Positions 28,275 to 37,865 of a stretch of DNA of 64,000 bases are shown here, piece by piece. Positions within the stretch are counted from its first letter, which is position 1. Each line of letters starts with the position of its first letter. Made by a program: the position numbers and the translations under genes. The notes beneath the pieces are model-generated. The model worked only from the letters and a program-made list of their open reading frames with translations, had not been told where the DNA came from and did no database searches. Source of the DNA: an uncultured Sphaerochaeta sp. (GTDB lineage Bacteria > Spirochaetota > Spirochaetia > Sphaerochaetales > Sphaerochaetaceae); assembly GCF_963676285.1 (NCBI RefSeq), contig NZ_OY781063.1, positions 1-64,000 of the forward strand, given 5' to 3'.

Positions 28275-29356
28275 AACTGCATGACCGCTACGTTGCCCGT
28301 TCAGTCACTATAGTAGCAACTCTCGCCTTGGTGTTATGTACCCTTATGCTGCTCAGTGTTGACTTATTCAGCAATCTTGATGGGTATCTCACGAATGAGG
28401 TAAAACCATTTACCATCCTGACTTTGACCTTTCTGTATACCCCCCAGGCTGTACTCTTCGCACTTGGTCCATCACTCTTATTCTCAGCCACATATTTCCT
28501 CTCACAATTGCAAGCCAATAATGAGTATATATGCTTGCTGGGAAGTGGGCTGAGTTATCGCAGGATCATCACTCCCATCCTCGTGCTTGGAATTCTGTTC
28601 AGCCTTCTGGAATTTGGTTTTGGAGAGTATGTATTCATACCAGCACAGAGGACTCGAGAGATGAAACAGGACGAGCTATTCGGATTGCGTAGCACCTATG
28701 ACAACAGGAACATTACCCTGCGTGACCCAGATGGCAATTATGTAGTGCATGCAAAACAGTATAGTGATGAACAGAGAAGATTGGCCCAGGTACTTCTAGT
28801 CCTGCTTGATGATGAAGGGGCAATGAAGGCAAGGATTGACGCAGCCTGGGCATTTTGGGAAGAGGAGAGAGAAACGTGGAGGATGGAGCGAGTCAGATTC
28901 CAGAAGATTGATGGAGACGGCTTGATTGTTGATTCAAGAGAAGTAGGGGAATTGAGACTTGATGAGTTCACTCTCGCCCCTTCCTATTTCAGAAATCTGA
29001 GCAATGACATCACCACCATGGAGCTATTAACAGCCGTCGATTACCTGAGACGTATGCAGGTGCTCGATCCCTCCCGATATCCTGAACTTGCCACTGATTT
29101 CACCAAGCGTTTGCTAGAGCACCTCAATCCACTTATCCTGTTGTTCATCGCCTGCACCATCAGCTACAGGTACAAGAAGAACGTACTGCTTTTCAGCATC
29201 ATTACCAGCCTCTCCATTGCCGTGATATACTTCGTGGTACAGATGGTCACCATCATCATGGCAAAACAGGGTGTTATCGCTCCCATCTGGGGTATGGCAA
29301 TCCCAATGATTGTGATAGTATGCATAGCACTGGCAGAAAGAGCAGTATTACGTTAG
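28271..29356 (+). CDS. lptG: LptF/LptG-family permease (YjgP/YjgQ), second copy
   Basis: 361 residues with the same layout: three membrane segments near the N-terminus (LALVLCTLMLLSVDLF, ILTLTFLYTPQAVLFALGPSLLFSATYFL, ILVLGILFSLLEFGFGEYVF), a periplasmic beta domain, and three C-terminal segments. It overlaps lptF by four bases (ATGA) and is presumably its heterodimer partner. The cytoplasmic ATPase LptB is not in this window. Confidence 0.82.
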   Translation: MKLHDRYVARSVTIVATLALVLCTLMLLSVDLFSNLDGYLTNEVKPFTILTLTFLYTPQAVLFALGPSLLFSATYFLSQLQANNEYICLLGSGLSYRRIITPILVLGILFSLLEFGFGEYVFIPAQRTREMKQDELFGLRSTYDNRNITLRDPDGNYVVHAKQYSDEQRRLAQVLLVLLDDEGAMKARIDAAWAFWEEERETWRMERVRFQKIDGDGLIVDSREVGELRLDEFTLAPSYFRNLSNDITTMELLTAVDYLRRMQVLDPSRYPELATDFTKRLLEHLNPLILLFIACTISYRYKKNVLLFSIITSLSIAVIYFVVQMVTIIMAKQGVIAPIWGMAIPMIVIVCIALAERAVLR

Positions 29357-29365
29357 GGGATTTGT

Positions 29366-30487
29366 ATGGCAATATTTCAAACTATCCATCAGGATACCAG
29401 CAGCAATGCTCGCCTGGGTATCCTTTCGCTTGGCCACGGAGAAGTGGAGACACCGGTATTCATGCCTGTAGGCACCAAGGGAACAGTGAAAGCAATGTTC
29501 CACGAGGATGTCAAGAAAATCGGATACAAGCTTATCCTTGGCAACACATACCACCTCTATCTCAAACCAGGGCTTGAGGTGCTATCCCAGTTTGGTGGAT
29601 TGCATAATTTCTCACACTGGGATGGAAACCTACTTACCGATAGCGGCGGTTTCCAGGTATTCAGCCTATCAGGGCTGAGGAAAATTGGAGACAAGGGCGT
29701 AACCTTCCAAAGTCATATAGATGGTTCAAAACATATCTTCACTCCAGAGAATGTAGTGGATACTCAAAAGGTAATCGGCAGTGACATTGCCATGTGCCTT
29801 GATGTATGCACTCCTCCAGATATCAACCACCGAGCAGCAACTGAGGCAATGAATATAACCCATTCTTGGGCTAAACGTGCTATTGAACATCGCGAGAAGT
29901 TGGGAGCTGAGTTCAAGGGGAACCTATTTGGAATAGTCCAGGGTAACTTCTATGAGGATCTGCGCAAGCAGAGTGCCGAATTCTTCAATGAAATGGATTT
30001 CCCTGGGATAGCCATCGGGGGTCTCTCGGTAGGTGAGAGTAGAGAACAGTTCTCCCACTATCTTGGTTATACTGCTGAATTGGTAACCAAGGAGAAACCA
30101 AGATACGTCATGGGTATTGGCAGCCCAGACTATATCTTGGAAGCAGTGGAAAACGGTATTGATATGTTCGATTGTGTTCTTGCAACCCGTATGGCACGAA
30201 ATGGTGGCATTTTTACTGATGACGGTGTCATTACACTCAAGAAGGCAATCCATAAATTCGATCATGGCCCACTTGAAGAGGGCTGTACCTGCAGGGCATG
30301 TACACAGTATAGCAGAGCCTACATGCATCATCTTATCAAGACAGGCGAGATGCTTGGAGGCATGCTGGCCACGGAGCACAACCTGACCTACTTCTACCGA
30401 CTGATGGAACGTGTCCGCCAGGCTATCAGGGAAAACCGATTTGCTTCCTTTAAAAGGGAATACCTTGCAAGATTCTACGCAAAGTAG
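29366..30487 (+). CDS. tgt: tRNA-guanine transglycosylase (queuine tRNA-ribosyltransferase)
   Basis: 373 residues. It exchanges guanine 34 for preQ1 in tRNAs with GUN anticodons. Seen: LTDSGGFQVFSL (active-site Asp region), FGIVQGNFYEDLR, GGLSVGESREQ, LATRMARNGGIF and the zinc site CTCRACTQYSRAYMHHL. QueA, the next enzyme of the pathway, is encoded at 4.8 kb. Confidence 0.96.
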   Translation: MAIFQTIHQDTSSNARLGILSLGHGEVETPVFMPVGTKGTVKAMFHEDVKKIGYKLILGNTYHLYLKPGLEVLSQFGGLHNFSHWDGNLLTDSGGFQVFSLSGLRKIGDKGVTFQSHIDGSKHIFTPENVVDTQKVIGSDIAMCLDVCTPPDINHRAATEAMNITHSWAKRAIEHREKLGAEFKGNLFGIVQGNFYEDLRKQSAEFFNEMDFPGIAIGGLSVGESREQFSHYLGYTAELVTKEKPRYVMGIGSPDYILEAVENGIDMFDCVLATRMARNGGIFTDDGVITLKKAIHKFDHGPLEEGCTCRACTQYSRAYMHHLIKTGEMLGGMLATEHNLTYFYRLMERVRQAIRENRFASFKREYLARFYAK

Positions 30488-32027
30488 CAAGACAGCCAAA
30501 AGCAGTTTTGCCATCATGCTCTGCACGATTGCAAGCAGGCTGCTCGGGATCGTGAAAGCTCGTGTACTCTCCTCGGTCTTTGGAGCGAGTGGGGTGGCTG
30601 ATGTGATTAACTTCACATTCAACATCCCCAACAATTTCCGAAAACTCTTTGCTGAAGGGGCCGTCAACTCAGCACTCATTCCTGCTTTTTCCAGCCTACT
30701 TGGATTAGGGAAGAAGCGGAGCTCTCTTCATCTCTTCAGCTTGCTTTGCACCTACCAGACCATTCTTCTTATACCCTTGGTATTGCTCTCCTATTTCTTT
30801 GGTGAAGAGTTCATTTCCCTTATCAGTGACTTTGACAGTGCCCAGGTTGCCTTGGGAGCAAAACTACTTCCTTTCTTCATGGTCTATCTGGCAGCCATCA
30901 GCATGGCGGCGATCTTTAATGGTGTATTGCAATCTCATCACAACTTCCTCCATGCCTATCTTTCCCCTTTGCTTTTCTCACTCTCTGTAATCTTTGGGGT
31001 GCAGTATCTCACTCCTTACCTTGGGGCAATGAGTATGGCTTGGGCTACTCTGGTTGGAGGACTGCTGCAAGGTTCCTACTCCTACCTTATGCTCAGACGC
31101 TATGGATATCGACTAAAACCAGCAATAAGGCAAGCAGATACACCCCTGAAACCTGTCATTGGGGCATGGTCCTTGGTCGTACTCGGAATGGGAATGCAGG
31201 TTCTCACGCAGTTGGTGACCTATCACTTTGCATCCACCTTGAACGAAGGGAGTGTAACAGCCTTCGCAAATGCAACAATCTTTTACCAGACGCCTTACGG
31301 GGTCTTTTTCAACGCAATCAGTGCAGTAAGTCTTCCGTTGCTCAGTCGCTCCTATGCCCTGGGCCAGATGCAAGAGATGCAAAAACATACCCGTCATAGC
31401 ATTGTTCAACTGACCAGTCTCCTGCTTCCCAGTGGTATTATTCTGTTCTTCCTTAGTCAGGAGAGTGTCAGCGTGGTGTTGCAGACCGGTAATTACACGC
31501 TTGCAGATGCCCAACTGACAGCATTGGCTCTTCGACCCTTCCTGTTGTTCATGGTAACCACCAGCTGGTATGCAATGCTGCTACGTCTCGGCTATAGTGC
31601 AAACCGTTATGCCCTGATGACCAAGATCACCTTTTTTCAGAACATAGTGGACATCCTTCTCATGTGGGTTTTCATATCCTTGGGGTGGGGGATCATATCA
31701 CTTGCTCTAGCAAATGGATTAAGCTATGTAGCACTACTTGGATTCTTGTCTTTCAAACTGAGAGATCTCTACAATCCGATGAAGGATACACGACTGAGAC
31801 GTGGATTGCTGCGTACTATAGCCGCAAATATACCGATACTTGGGTACTGCTTGCTTTATGCTTCATTCGGTATGACTTGGTATCAGAGTGGATCAAACTT
31901 GAAAAACCTTTTGATTCTTAGTCTGGTTGCTCTTGGCTCTCTTGTGGTATGGCTCCTCTCCTATGCATTGCTGAAGGTGGAGCTACTCTCACTCTTCCGT
32001 TCCAAGCAGCAAGGCAGCAACCTGTAA
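30465..32027 (+). CDS. murJ: Lipid II flippase MurJ (MviN)
   Basis: About 520 residues and roughly 14 membrane segments. It moves lipid-linked peptidoglycan precursor across the cytoplasmic membrane. The N-terminus has the family segment TIASRLLGIVKARVLSSVFGAS followed by FNIPNNFRKLFAEGAVNSALIPAF. I take TTG at 30465 as the start, 6 bases after AAAAGGGA, inside the end of tgt. A longer GTG-started frame begins at 30411. Its 3' end overlaps the convergent GH2 gene by 39 bases. Confidence 0.9.
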   Translation: MQDSTQSSKTAKSSFAIMLCTIASRLLGIVKARVLSSVFGASGVADVINFTFNIPNNFRKLFAEGAVNSALIPAFSSLLGLGKKRSSLHLFSLLCTYQTILLIPLVLLSYFFGEEFISLISDFDSAQVALGAKLLPFFMVYLAAISMAAIFNGVLQSHHNFLHAYLSPLLFSLSVIFGVQYLTPYLGAMSMAWATLVGGLLQGSYSYLMLRRYGYRLKPAIRQADTPLKPVIGAWSLVVLGMGMQVLTQLVTYHFASTLNEGSVTAFANATIFYQTPYGVFFNAISAVSLPLLSRSYALGQMQEMQKHTRHSIVQLTSLLLPSGIILFFLSQESVSVVLQTGNYTLADAQLTALALRPFLLFMVTTSWYAMLLRLGYSANRYALMTKITFFQNIVDILLMWVFISLGWGIISLALANGLSYVALLGFLSFKLRDLYNPMKDTRLRRGLLRTIAANIPILGYCLLYASFGMTWYQSGSNLKNLLILSLVALGSLVVWLLSYALLKVELLSLFRSKQQGSNL

Positions 32028-33698
32028 GGCAACCACCTCATCCAGCTTTATCACCATTCTGTCAAATGTAACCAATCCATTGAGTTCCTGCTGTACATCA
32101 GTCAATTGAGTATAGACGGAAGCAGCGAGCCCTTTTTGTTTGGCAGGATATACTTCTTCCTCGTAGAGCCTGAAGAAGGCATCATTGAATGCTGTACGAT
32201 CATGCAGATGTTTATAACCAAAGGATTTTTCTCCTTCATCGTCATGCCCTTCAACCCGATACAGATAACCTCCAAATTCTGAGAGAATGATTGCCCTGCC
32301 GAGTTTGTCTGGTTTATGGCGGTACTGCTTGAAATATACATGGCGGGAAGAAAATTCACCAATGCCCTGGTCATACCAGCCGCTGGTACAATCGATAGTT
32401 CTACTTGAATCGAGATCTTTGACGAGAGAGTACATGTTTCTCGCATCGAATTGCCCCCAACCTTCATTGAAGACAACCCACATGGCAATACTGACACAGT
32501 TATAGAGTGTTTCTATCATCTGTGTAAGCTCAGTGGCAAACATCTCTCGGTATTTCATGTCCTGACTGCCCAGCAGTCGATAGTGGTGGTCTTTCACCAT
32601 GAAACCAGGCACAAAGAGTGGGGCAGACATAATGGGTTGAATAGGAGGCCTTCCCCCACTTACCATATCCTGCCAGACAAGAAGACCTAGATGGTCACAA
32701 TGGTAATACCATCTTCGACTCTCCACCTTTGCATGTTTACGGACCATGTTAAAGCCCAACTTCTTCACCATGACCAAATCATCAATGATTGCTTGGTCAC
32801 TTGGAGCGGTATAGAGACTATGAGGCCAGTATCCTTGGTCCAGGATTCCGTGATGGTAATAGGGTTTTCCGTTGAGCAATAATCTTCCATCCTTCACCTC
32901 AAAGCTACGCAACCCAACATAACTTGTCACGATATCACTGCCCAGCTGTACGGTGAGGGGGTAGAGATATGGATCTTCAGGACTCCAAGGGTGCACTTTC
33001 TCCACCTGACAACAAAGACGTTGGTTACTCATTCCCTTGCACTGTTTATACCCATCCAGGTATGAGATGGTAACCTCATGTATCCCATCATTTGGAATAA
33101 CCTGGACATACCAGCAGTGCTGTGCAAGGTCAGGGGTGATGATAAGGTTCTTGATATAGAACCGGGGGACTTCCTCAATCCAGACAGTCTGGTGAATGCC
33201 ACTTTGCCCCTGATAGAATATTCCCGACGCTTTGGATGCCTGTTTACCTCTTATGATCGGCTCACTGTCTCCAGGGTCAACAACCTTGACCAACAAGTCG
33301 TTCTCTTCCTTGAGAAGATCTGTAATATCGAAGGAGAAGGGGAGGTATCCTCCCTGATGCGATCCAACCTCAATACCATTCAGGAAGACCTCGCATGCAT
33401 GATCAACAGCCTCAAAATGCAGCAGGAGTCGTGAATCGGGAGAGAGTGCAGTATATGTTAGTGTACGATGGTACCAGAGTCTCAGATTTGGGGTAATCTT
33501 AGTTTGCAATCCACTGAGTTTTGTTTCCGGTGAGAAGGGTACAAGAATGCTAAGAGGGAAATATTGTGGCCTGGTCTCTTCGTTGCTTATTGCAAAATCC
33601 CACCAACCATTAAGGTTCTCGTAGGAGTCTCGGACCAGCTGTGGTCGTGGGTATTCTACCAAGACAGTATGTTCATTGACGCTGTACCTTTCCTGCAT
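31989..33698 (-). CDS. Glycoside hydrolase family 2 protein (beta-galactosidase/beta-glucuronidase type)
   Basis: 569 residues. The N-terminal sugar-binding jelly-roll (LNGWWDFAISN, LHFEAVDHACEVFLNG) and an immunoglobulin-like middle domain lead to a TIM barrel with GFNMVRKHAKVE and VFNEGWGQFD, whose glutamate is the predicted acid/base. It is shorter than LacZ-size enzymes. No signal peptide is evident, so it is probably cytoplasmic. The substrate cannot be told. It is not in a sugar operon: greA is upstream, behind a terminator, and murJ is convergent with a 39-base overlap. The start has no SD. Confidence 0.82.
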   Translation of the reverse strand: MQERYSVNEHTVLVEYPRPQLVRDSYENLNGWWDFAISNEETRPQYFPLSILVPFSPETKLSGLQTKITPNLRLWYHRTLTYTALSPDSRLLLHFEAVDHACEVFLNGIEVGSHQGGYLPFSFDITDLLKEENDLLVKVVDPGDSEPIIRGKQASKASGIFYQGQSGIHQTVWIEEVPRFYIKNLIITPDLAQHCWYVQVIPNDGIHEVTISYLDGYKQCKGMSNQRLCCQVEKVHPWSPEDPYLYPLTVQLGSDIVTSYVGLRSFEVKDGRLLLNGKPYYHHGILDQGYWPHSLYTAPSDQAIIDDLVMVKKLGFNMVRKHAKVESRRWYYHCDHLGLLVWQDMVSGGRPPIQPIMSAPLFVPGFMVKDHHYRLLGSQDMKYREMFATELTQMIETLYNCVSIAMWVVFNEGWGQFDARNMYSLVKDLDSSRTIDCTSGWYDQGIGEFSSRHVYFKQYRHKPDKLGRAIILSEFGGYLYRVEGHDDEGEKSFGYKHLHDRTAFNDAFFRLYEEEVYPAKQKGLAASVYTQLTDVQQELNGLVTFDRMVIKLDEVVALQVAALLLGTEE

Positions 33699-33718
33699 GT
33701 ACCCATACTACCACAGAG

Positions 33719-33754
33719 TGAAAAAGCCCTCAGCAATTATCTTGCCAAGGGCTT
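33719..33754 (-). terminator. Intrinsic terminator after the greA-like gene
   Basis: On the minus strand AAGCCCT...AGGGCTT encloses an inner GCAA/TTGC stem and continues into a run of T residues (A run at + strand 33721-33725). It separates the large GreA gene from the downstream GH2 gene. Confidence 0.7.
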
Positions 33755-33761
33755 GGTTTTT

Positions 33762-36482
33762 CTAGAAATCAACGACTGAAATTGATTTGACCGTAAAGTC
33801 ATAATTCTGATCGTTGAGGGTAAAGGTAAATCGCTCTCCGACCTCATGATTGAGCAAGGCTCTACCGAATGGGGCCAGAAGGTTGATGATATTCTCATTG
33901 GGATTGGATTCCCACGGTCCCATGATGGTGAACACCACTTCTTCGGCTTTGATGTTGTCCATCATAACCACCTTGGTGCCAAACCCAATTTTAGAAGAGT
34001 CTACCTTGTCCTTGGTAATAACTGTAGCACGATCGACCTCTTCGGCAAGTCTGCGCAAAGTATTGTTCAGGAGACTCTGTTTCTCCTTGCCATACTTGTA
34101 TTCGCTGTTCTCTCGAAGATCTCCCAACTCCCTTGCTTCACCAATTTCCTTGGCAACCTCTGGCAGTTCCACATGCTGGATATGATCAATCTCCTTCTTC
34201 TTGGCAGCAAGACTGCTGGGAGTACAGAAAAGACCGGTGGGAACAACGCTCTGCTTGTTGATCGGCTCCACTTCATCAAAAAATTTGAATGAGGGGAACT
34301 GCTCGCTGATTGCATGCTTGATCTCAATTTTCTTTCCACCAGGAAGATTGAATACATTTGCCACAAGGCTGTAAATCTTCTGGGCCCTTTCTTCGTTACC
34401 CGCCGCCACAAAGTTCAGGACGGCACGTTCATCAAAGAGGAAACCCATGAGCGTCTTTGCGTTCTTGCGGTTTTCCTGTACATCCTTTCGGTTGTCGATA
34501 CAGCGGTTGGTGAAGTCGAGCAATTGCAATTCGGTGTATAGCAACTGCTCAGCAGTAATACCAGCTTTCTCCCAATACTTCTTATCACCGTTCTTGAGCA
34601 GATAGATCAGGGTATTCCCTTTTTCCTTGAAGTTTTCCACCGCATTACGGTAAATACCTGCAAGGGCACTGTACTTCTTCTTCTGCTTGTAGACATCGGG
34701 GATGTATCCAGTGAGGTAAGAGTCAAACAGTACTGCAAGGATTTTCTCCCAGCCAGGAATTTCCTCAACCACATGGTCGATGAAGGCTTTCTTTAGCTCG
34801 GGATCTTTGATTGCAGCAAAGGTCGCCTCAACATTATCACAGCGCTCATAGAGCATTGCAAAGGTCAGCGCATCAGGGTAGCTGATAAAGTTCATATTCT
34901 GATATTTTACCAACTCCTCGAGCAACAAGTAACAACTGAATGTAATGTCATTCGCTACCACGATCGGCTTAAAGGCACCATTTTCCTCGAAGAAGAGGTC
35001 ACTGAAGTACCGCACCATCTCAAAAAAGAAGTCACTCTCGACGTCTCCCTTTGCAGCAATAAAATCCTTCAGGCTCTTGATCTTGTCATAGATATTCTTC
35101 TCATTCCTGAAAACCTGGAGCTGTTTCTCTTCATAGCTTACAGGGGTGGAGCGGAGAAGATATGTATCCACATCATTGCTGGAAAGATCGAATAGTGGGT
35201 TGGTCATCAACTCCTTCTTGGCCTGATTGAGCCATGGAGTCCACTCCTTGACATCAAGGATGGAGGGAACCAGTTCACTCTTCATCTCTTTCAGGTTGAT
35301 CCTTCCCTCATTGCTGGCCATCAAGGTCTTCAGTGTCCAGGGAATATCCTCCTGTACTTTCTTGCTGAGTTTCTCTCTTGGCAATGCGCTCTTGAGCACC
35401 CAGATATGACTCTTTGGAAGTGCCTGCAAGCTCTTGAAAGCCATTGAGGTAGACATCCTGCTGCCTTCCTTGCTTGACTGTCCAGCAAAATCCACGATGA
35501 CATCACTTTCATCAATTGACCGTATTCTACCGATTCGGTTTGTACTGTTCTGGAATACAAAGGTACCCTTGTCGAACGCAATATTTGTTTCGAAATCCTC
35601 GATACTGTGGAGAATGTCACGATTGATATTGCTTGTCAGTGCACTGGACTCAAGACAGCTCTTGAGCCTGGAATGGGTCTTGTATTTTGTCTTGTAACTC
35701 TTAATCAAGTTTTCCCTGGCAAAGGTATCTTCGCGGTCAAGGGCAAGCATCTGTTTCTGACATTCGATCTGATGGTCAATGTCATCCTTGCTTGCATTCT
35801 CAAGGTCACGCAACAAAGCAACTGCAGTGCTCTTGCTCACAGCAGACACCTGGTCTGCTACAGAGATGAAGTAACCGAAGTTGTCTTCTTCCAATTCAAG
35901 AAGGGCAGTGAACATTGCTCTCACTGAGGAGACATCCTTTCTCTTGATAAGTCTGTGGATACCTTTCTTGTAGAAGGAGATGGCTTTATCCTTGTTTCCC
36001 TTCTGCTTTGCATGTGAGGCAAGTTGGCGGACGATCTCGACTTCTTCGTAATCCACCTTGACCAAACGTTCCCAAAGCTGGAATTTCTCTTCTTCCTTTC
36101 CCATCTGTTCATATGAATCAGCAAGCAAGCGAAGCGCATGCTTGTTTTCATTTCGGCTGAGAATTTTCTGTGAGAGATATTCAACAATATTCCATTTCTT
36201 GGCTTCCATGAACATCTCAATGAGGCTGAGCAGCTGCAGATAATCATCCGCTCCTCTGCGTTCCAATTGGATGGACCCACTGATGTACATGGCAATGATG
36301 CTGTTTCGCTCCTTCTCACTGAGGTGCGTGTCGCACAAGCTCTTTGCTTCAGTTTTCTGTTCTTCGTCCATCTCCTTGATGTTCTTGTCCAGTTCCTGGA
36401 AGCTGCTTGTTGTATAGGTAGTTACGGTGCTTCTCGTCCATTGCTCTTCTTTCAGCAAGTTCTCAATCTCTTGGAATCCCAT
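33762..36482 (-). CDS. greA: Large GreA-family transcription elongation factor with helical N-terminal extension
   Basis: 906 residues from MGFQEIENLLKEEQW, which follows GGAGG; longer starts are unlikely. Only the last 150 or so residues are GreA/GreB: a coiled coil with ELGDLRENSEYKYGKEKQ, whose acidic tip rescues backtracked RNA polymerase by stimulating transcript cleavage, and the C-terminal FKBP-like domain. The first 700 residues are alpha-helical with TPR-like pairs (LRLLADSYEQMGKEEEKFQLWERL) and no catalytic motif I recognise. Long GreA fusions of this kind occur in spirochaetes. It has its own promoter and terminator. Confidence 0.88.
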   Translation of the reverse strand: MGFQEIENLLKEEQWTRSTVTTYTTSSFQELDKNIKEMDEEQKTEAKSLCDTHLSEKERNSIIAMYISGSIQLERRGADDYLQLLSLIEMFMEAKKWNIVEYLSQKILSRNENKHALRLLADSYEQMGKEEEKFQLWERLVKVDYEEVEIVRQLASHAKQKGNKDKAISFYKKGIHRLIKRKDVSSVRAMFTALLELEEDNFGYFISVADQVSAVSKSTAVALLRDLENASKDDIDHQIECQKQMLALDREDTFARENLIKSYKTKYKTHSRLKSCLESSALTSNINRDILHSIEDFETNIAFDKGTFVFQNSTNRIGRIRSIDESDVIVDFAGQSSKEGSRMSTSMAFKSLQALPKSHIWVLKSALPREKLSKKVQEDIPWTLKTLMASNEGRINLKEMKSELVPSILDVKEWTPWLNQAKKELMTNPLFDLSSNDVDTYLLRSTPVSYEEKQLQVFRNEKNIYDKIKSLKDFIAAKGDVESDFFFEMVRYFSDLFFEENGAFKPIVVANDITFSCYLLLEELVKYQNMNFISYPDALTFAMLYERCDNVEATFAAIKDPELKKAFIDHVVEEIPGWEKILAVLFDSYLTGYIPDVYKQKKKYSALAGIYRNAVENFKEKGNTLIYLLKNGDKKYWEKAGITAEQLLYTELQLLDFTNRCIDNRKDVQENRKNAKTLMGFLFDERAVLNFVAAGNEERAQKIYSLVANVFNLPGGKKIEIKHAISEQFPSFKFFDEVEPINKQSVVPTGLFCTPSSLAAKKKEIDHIQHVELPEVAKEIGEARELGDLRENSEYKYGKEKQSLLNNTLRRLAEEVDRATVITKDKVDSSKIGFGTKVVMMDNIKAEEVVFTIMGPWESNPNENIINLLAPFGRALLNHEVGERFTFTLNDQNYDFTVKSISVVDF

Positions 36483-36583
36483 GGTTTCCTCCAAACATAT
36501 TTGTCCAATTCTAAGACGTAAATAAAACCGGGCAGACCGGGACATAGCCTGCTCGGGTTTTGCATTCATAGTTACTTTTCTAT

Positions 36584-36612
36584 AATATAGCACGATTTGG
36601 AAAAACTAGCAA
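36584..36612 (-). promoter_or_regulatory. Probable promoter of the greA-like gene
   Basis: On the minus strand TTGCTA (36607-36612), 17 bp, TATATT (36584-36589). It lies in the divergent greA/rpe intergenic region, about 100 bp upstream of the greA start. Confidence 0.5.
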
Positions 36613-36674
36613 TTGATTTAAGGAAAGTGCTTAAAACATATTAACAAATATATAGTATTTCCTAGAAGCAGTCG

Positions 36675-36703
36675 TTGCAAAACCTCTCTCTACCTGTTAT
36701 AAA
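36675..36703 (+). promoter_or_regulatory. Probable promoter of rpe-dtd (leaderless transcript)
   Basis: TTGCAA (36675-36680), 17 bp, TATAAA (36698-36703). The rpe ATG is at 36710, just where transcription should begin, so the mRNA would have almost no 5' leader. Confidence 0.55.
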
Positions 36704-36709
36704 TGGAGT

Positions 36710-37378
36710 ATGGAAACAGCTTCATTAAGAATCGCACCAAGCATGTTGTCTGCTGACTTCTCGCGTACCGCTGAGGAAGTACAGAGCATCAACGATAGCA
36801 AAGCAGATTGGGTACATCTTGATGTCATGGACGGTATTTTCGTTCCGAACATCACCTTCGGTCCCAAGTTCATCCAAGATCTCAGACCTCACTCAGACTT
36901 GGTCTTTGATGTACACCTTATGATTGATAAACCTGAGCGATATATTTCACTGTTCGCTGAGAGTGGAAGTGACTATATCACTGTACATGGTGAAGCATCA
37001 CTGCATCTTCATCGTACCTTGCAGATGATAAAAGCAAGTGGTTGTAAGGCTGGCGTTTCACTCATTCCTTCCACACCGGTTAGCATGATTGAGCCTATCC
37101 TTGATATGGTCGATTTGATACTCGTCATGACGGTAAATCCTGGTTTTGGTGGACAAAGTCTCATTATTTCCACACTGCAGAAGATTGAACGACTCGCTGA
37201 ACTGAGGGAACAACATGGATATGACTACCTTATCAGTGTAGATGGGGGAGTGAATCTGGATACTGTAGGAGAGATTGCTAAGCGAAAAGCAGATATAGCT
37301 GTATGTGGAAGCGCCTTCTTTGGAGCTCCAGACAGGGTTGCATTCATCCAGGCAATAAAGGAAAGAGCACAGGTATGA
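36710..37378 (+). CDS. rpe: Ribulose-phosphate 3-epimerase
   Basis: 222 residues. It interconverts ribulose-5-P and xylulose-5-P in the pentose phosphate pathway. The TIM-barrel signatures IAPSMLSADFS, WVHLDVMDGIFVPNITFGP, LMTVNPGFGGQ and ISVDGGVN (metal ligands His, Asp, His, Asp) are complete. A GGAG only one base before the ATG is too close to be a good SD. The last four bases overlap dtd. Confidence 0.96.
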   Translation: METASLRIAPSMLSADFSRTAEEVQSINDSKADWVHLDVMDGIFVPNITFGPKFIQDLRPHSDLVFDVHLMIDKPERYISLFAESGSDYITVHGEASLHLHRTLQMIKASGCKAGVSLIPSTPVSMIEPILDMVDLILVMTVNPGFGGQSLIISTLQKIERLAELREQHGYDYLISVDGGVNLDTVGEIAKRKADIAVCGSAFFGAPDRVAFIQAIKERAQV

Positions 37379-37815
37379 AGGCGGTCATCCAACGTGTTCA
37401 GGATGCAAGCGTTTCTGTTGAGGGAACCATCACCGGCCAGATCGACCATGGCCTTCTTGTCTATCTGGGTATAGGACACGATGATACTGAAGATCAACTT
37501 ACGTGGTTGTGCGAGAAAATTGTGAAGCTACGTGTTTTTACCGATGAGCAAGGAAAAATGAACAAGAGCCTTTCTGATGTACACGGGTCCATCTTGGTCG
37601 TCAGTCAGTTCACGTTGCTGGCAAATCTACGCAAGGGAAACCGACCATCCTACAACGATGCTGCACCACCACAAAAAGCTGAGGCTTTGTATGAACAATC
37701 CCTCAAGGTGTTTGCTCAGTTGGGTTTCCCAGTCTCTTCAGGTGAATTTGGAGCACACATGAAGGTGTCCTATACCAACGACGGTCCGGTCACCCTCCTG
37801 CTTGAAGCAGAATAA
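37375..37815 (+). CDS. dtd: D-aminoacyl-tRNA deacylase
   Basis: 146 residues from MKAVIQRVQDASVSVEG, overlapping the rpe stop as ATGA. It removes D-amino acids (and glycine) mischarged on tRNAs. The family motifs SQFTLLANLRKGNRPSY and the C-terminal Gly-cis-Pro loop (NDGPVTLLLE) are present. Co-transcription with rpe is likely. Confidence 0.95.
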   Translation: MKAVIQRVQDASVSVEGTITGQIDHGLLVYLGIGHDDTEDQLTWLCEKIVKLRVFTDEQGKMNKSLSDVHGSILVVSQFTLLANLRKGNRPSYNDAAPPQKAEALYEQSLKVFAQLGFPVSSGEFGAHMKVSYTNDGPVTLLLEAE

Positions 37816-37865
37816 AGAGTGTTGTGCTTATAGTGTAAGGTTACAGAGAATTCGAGGAGCATATC

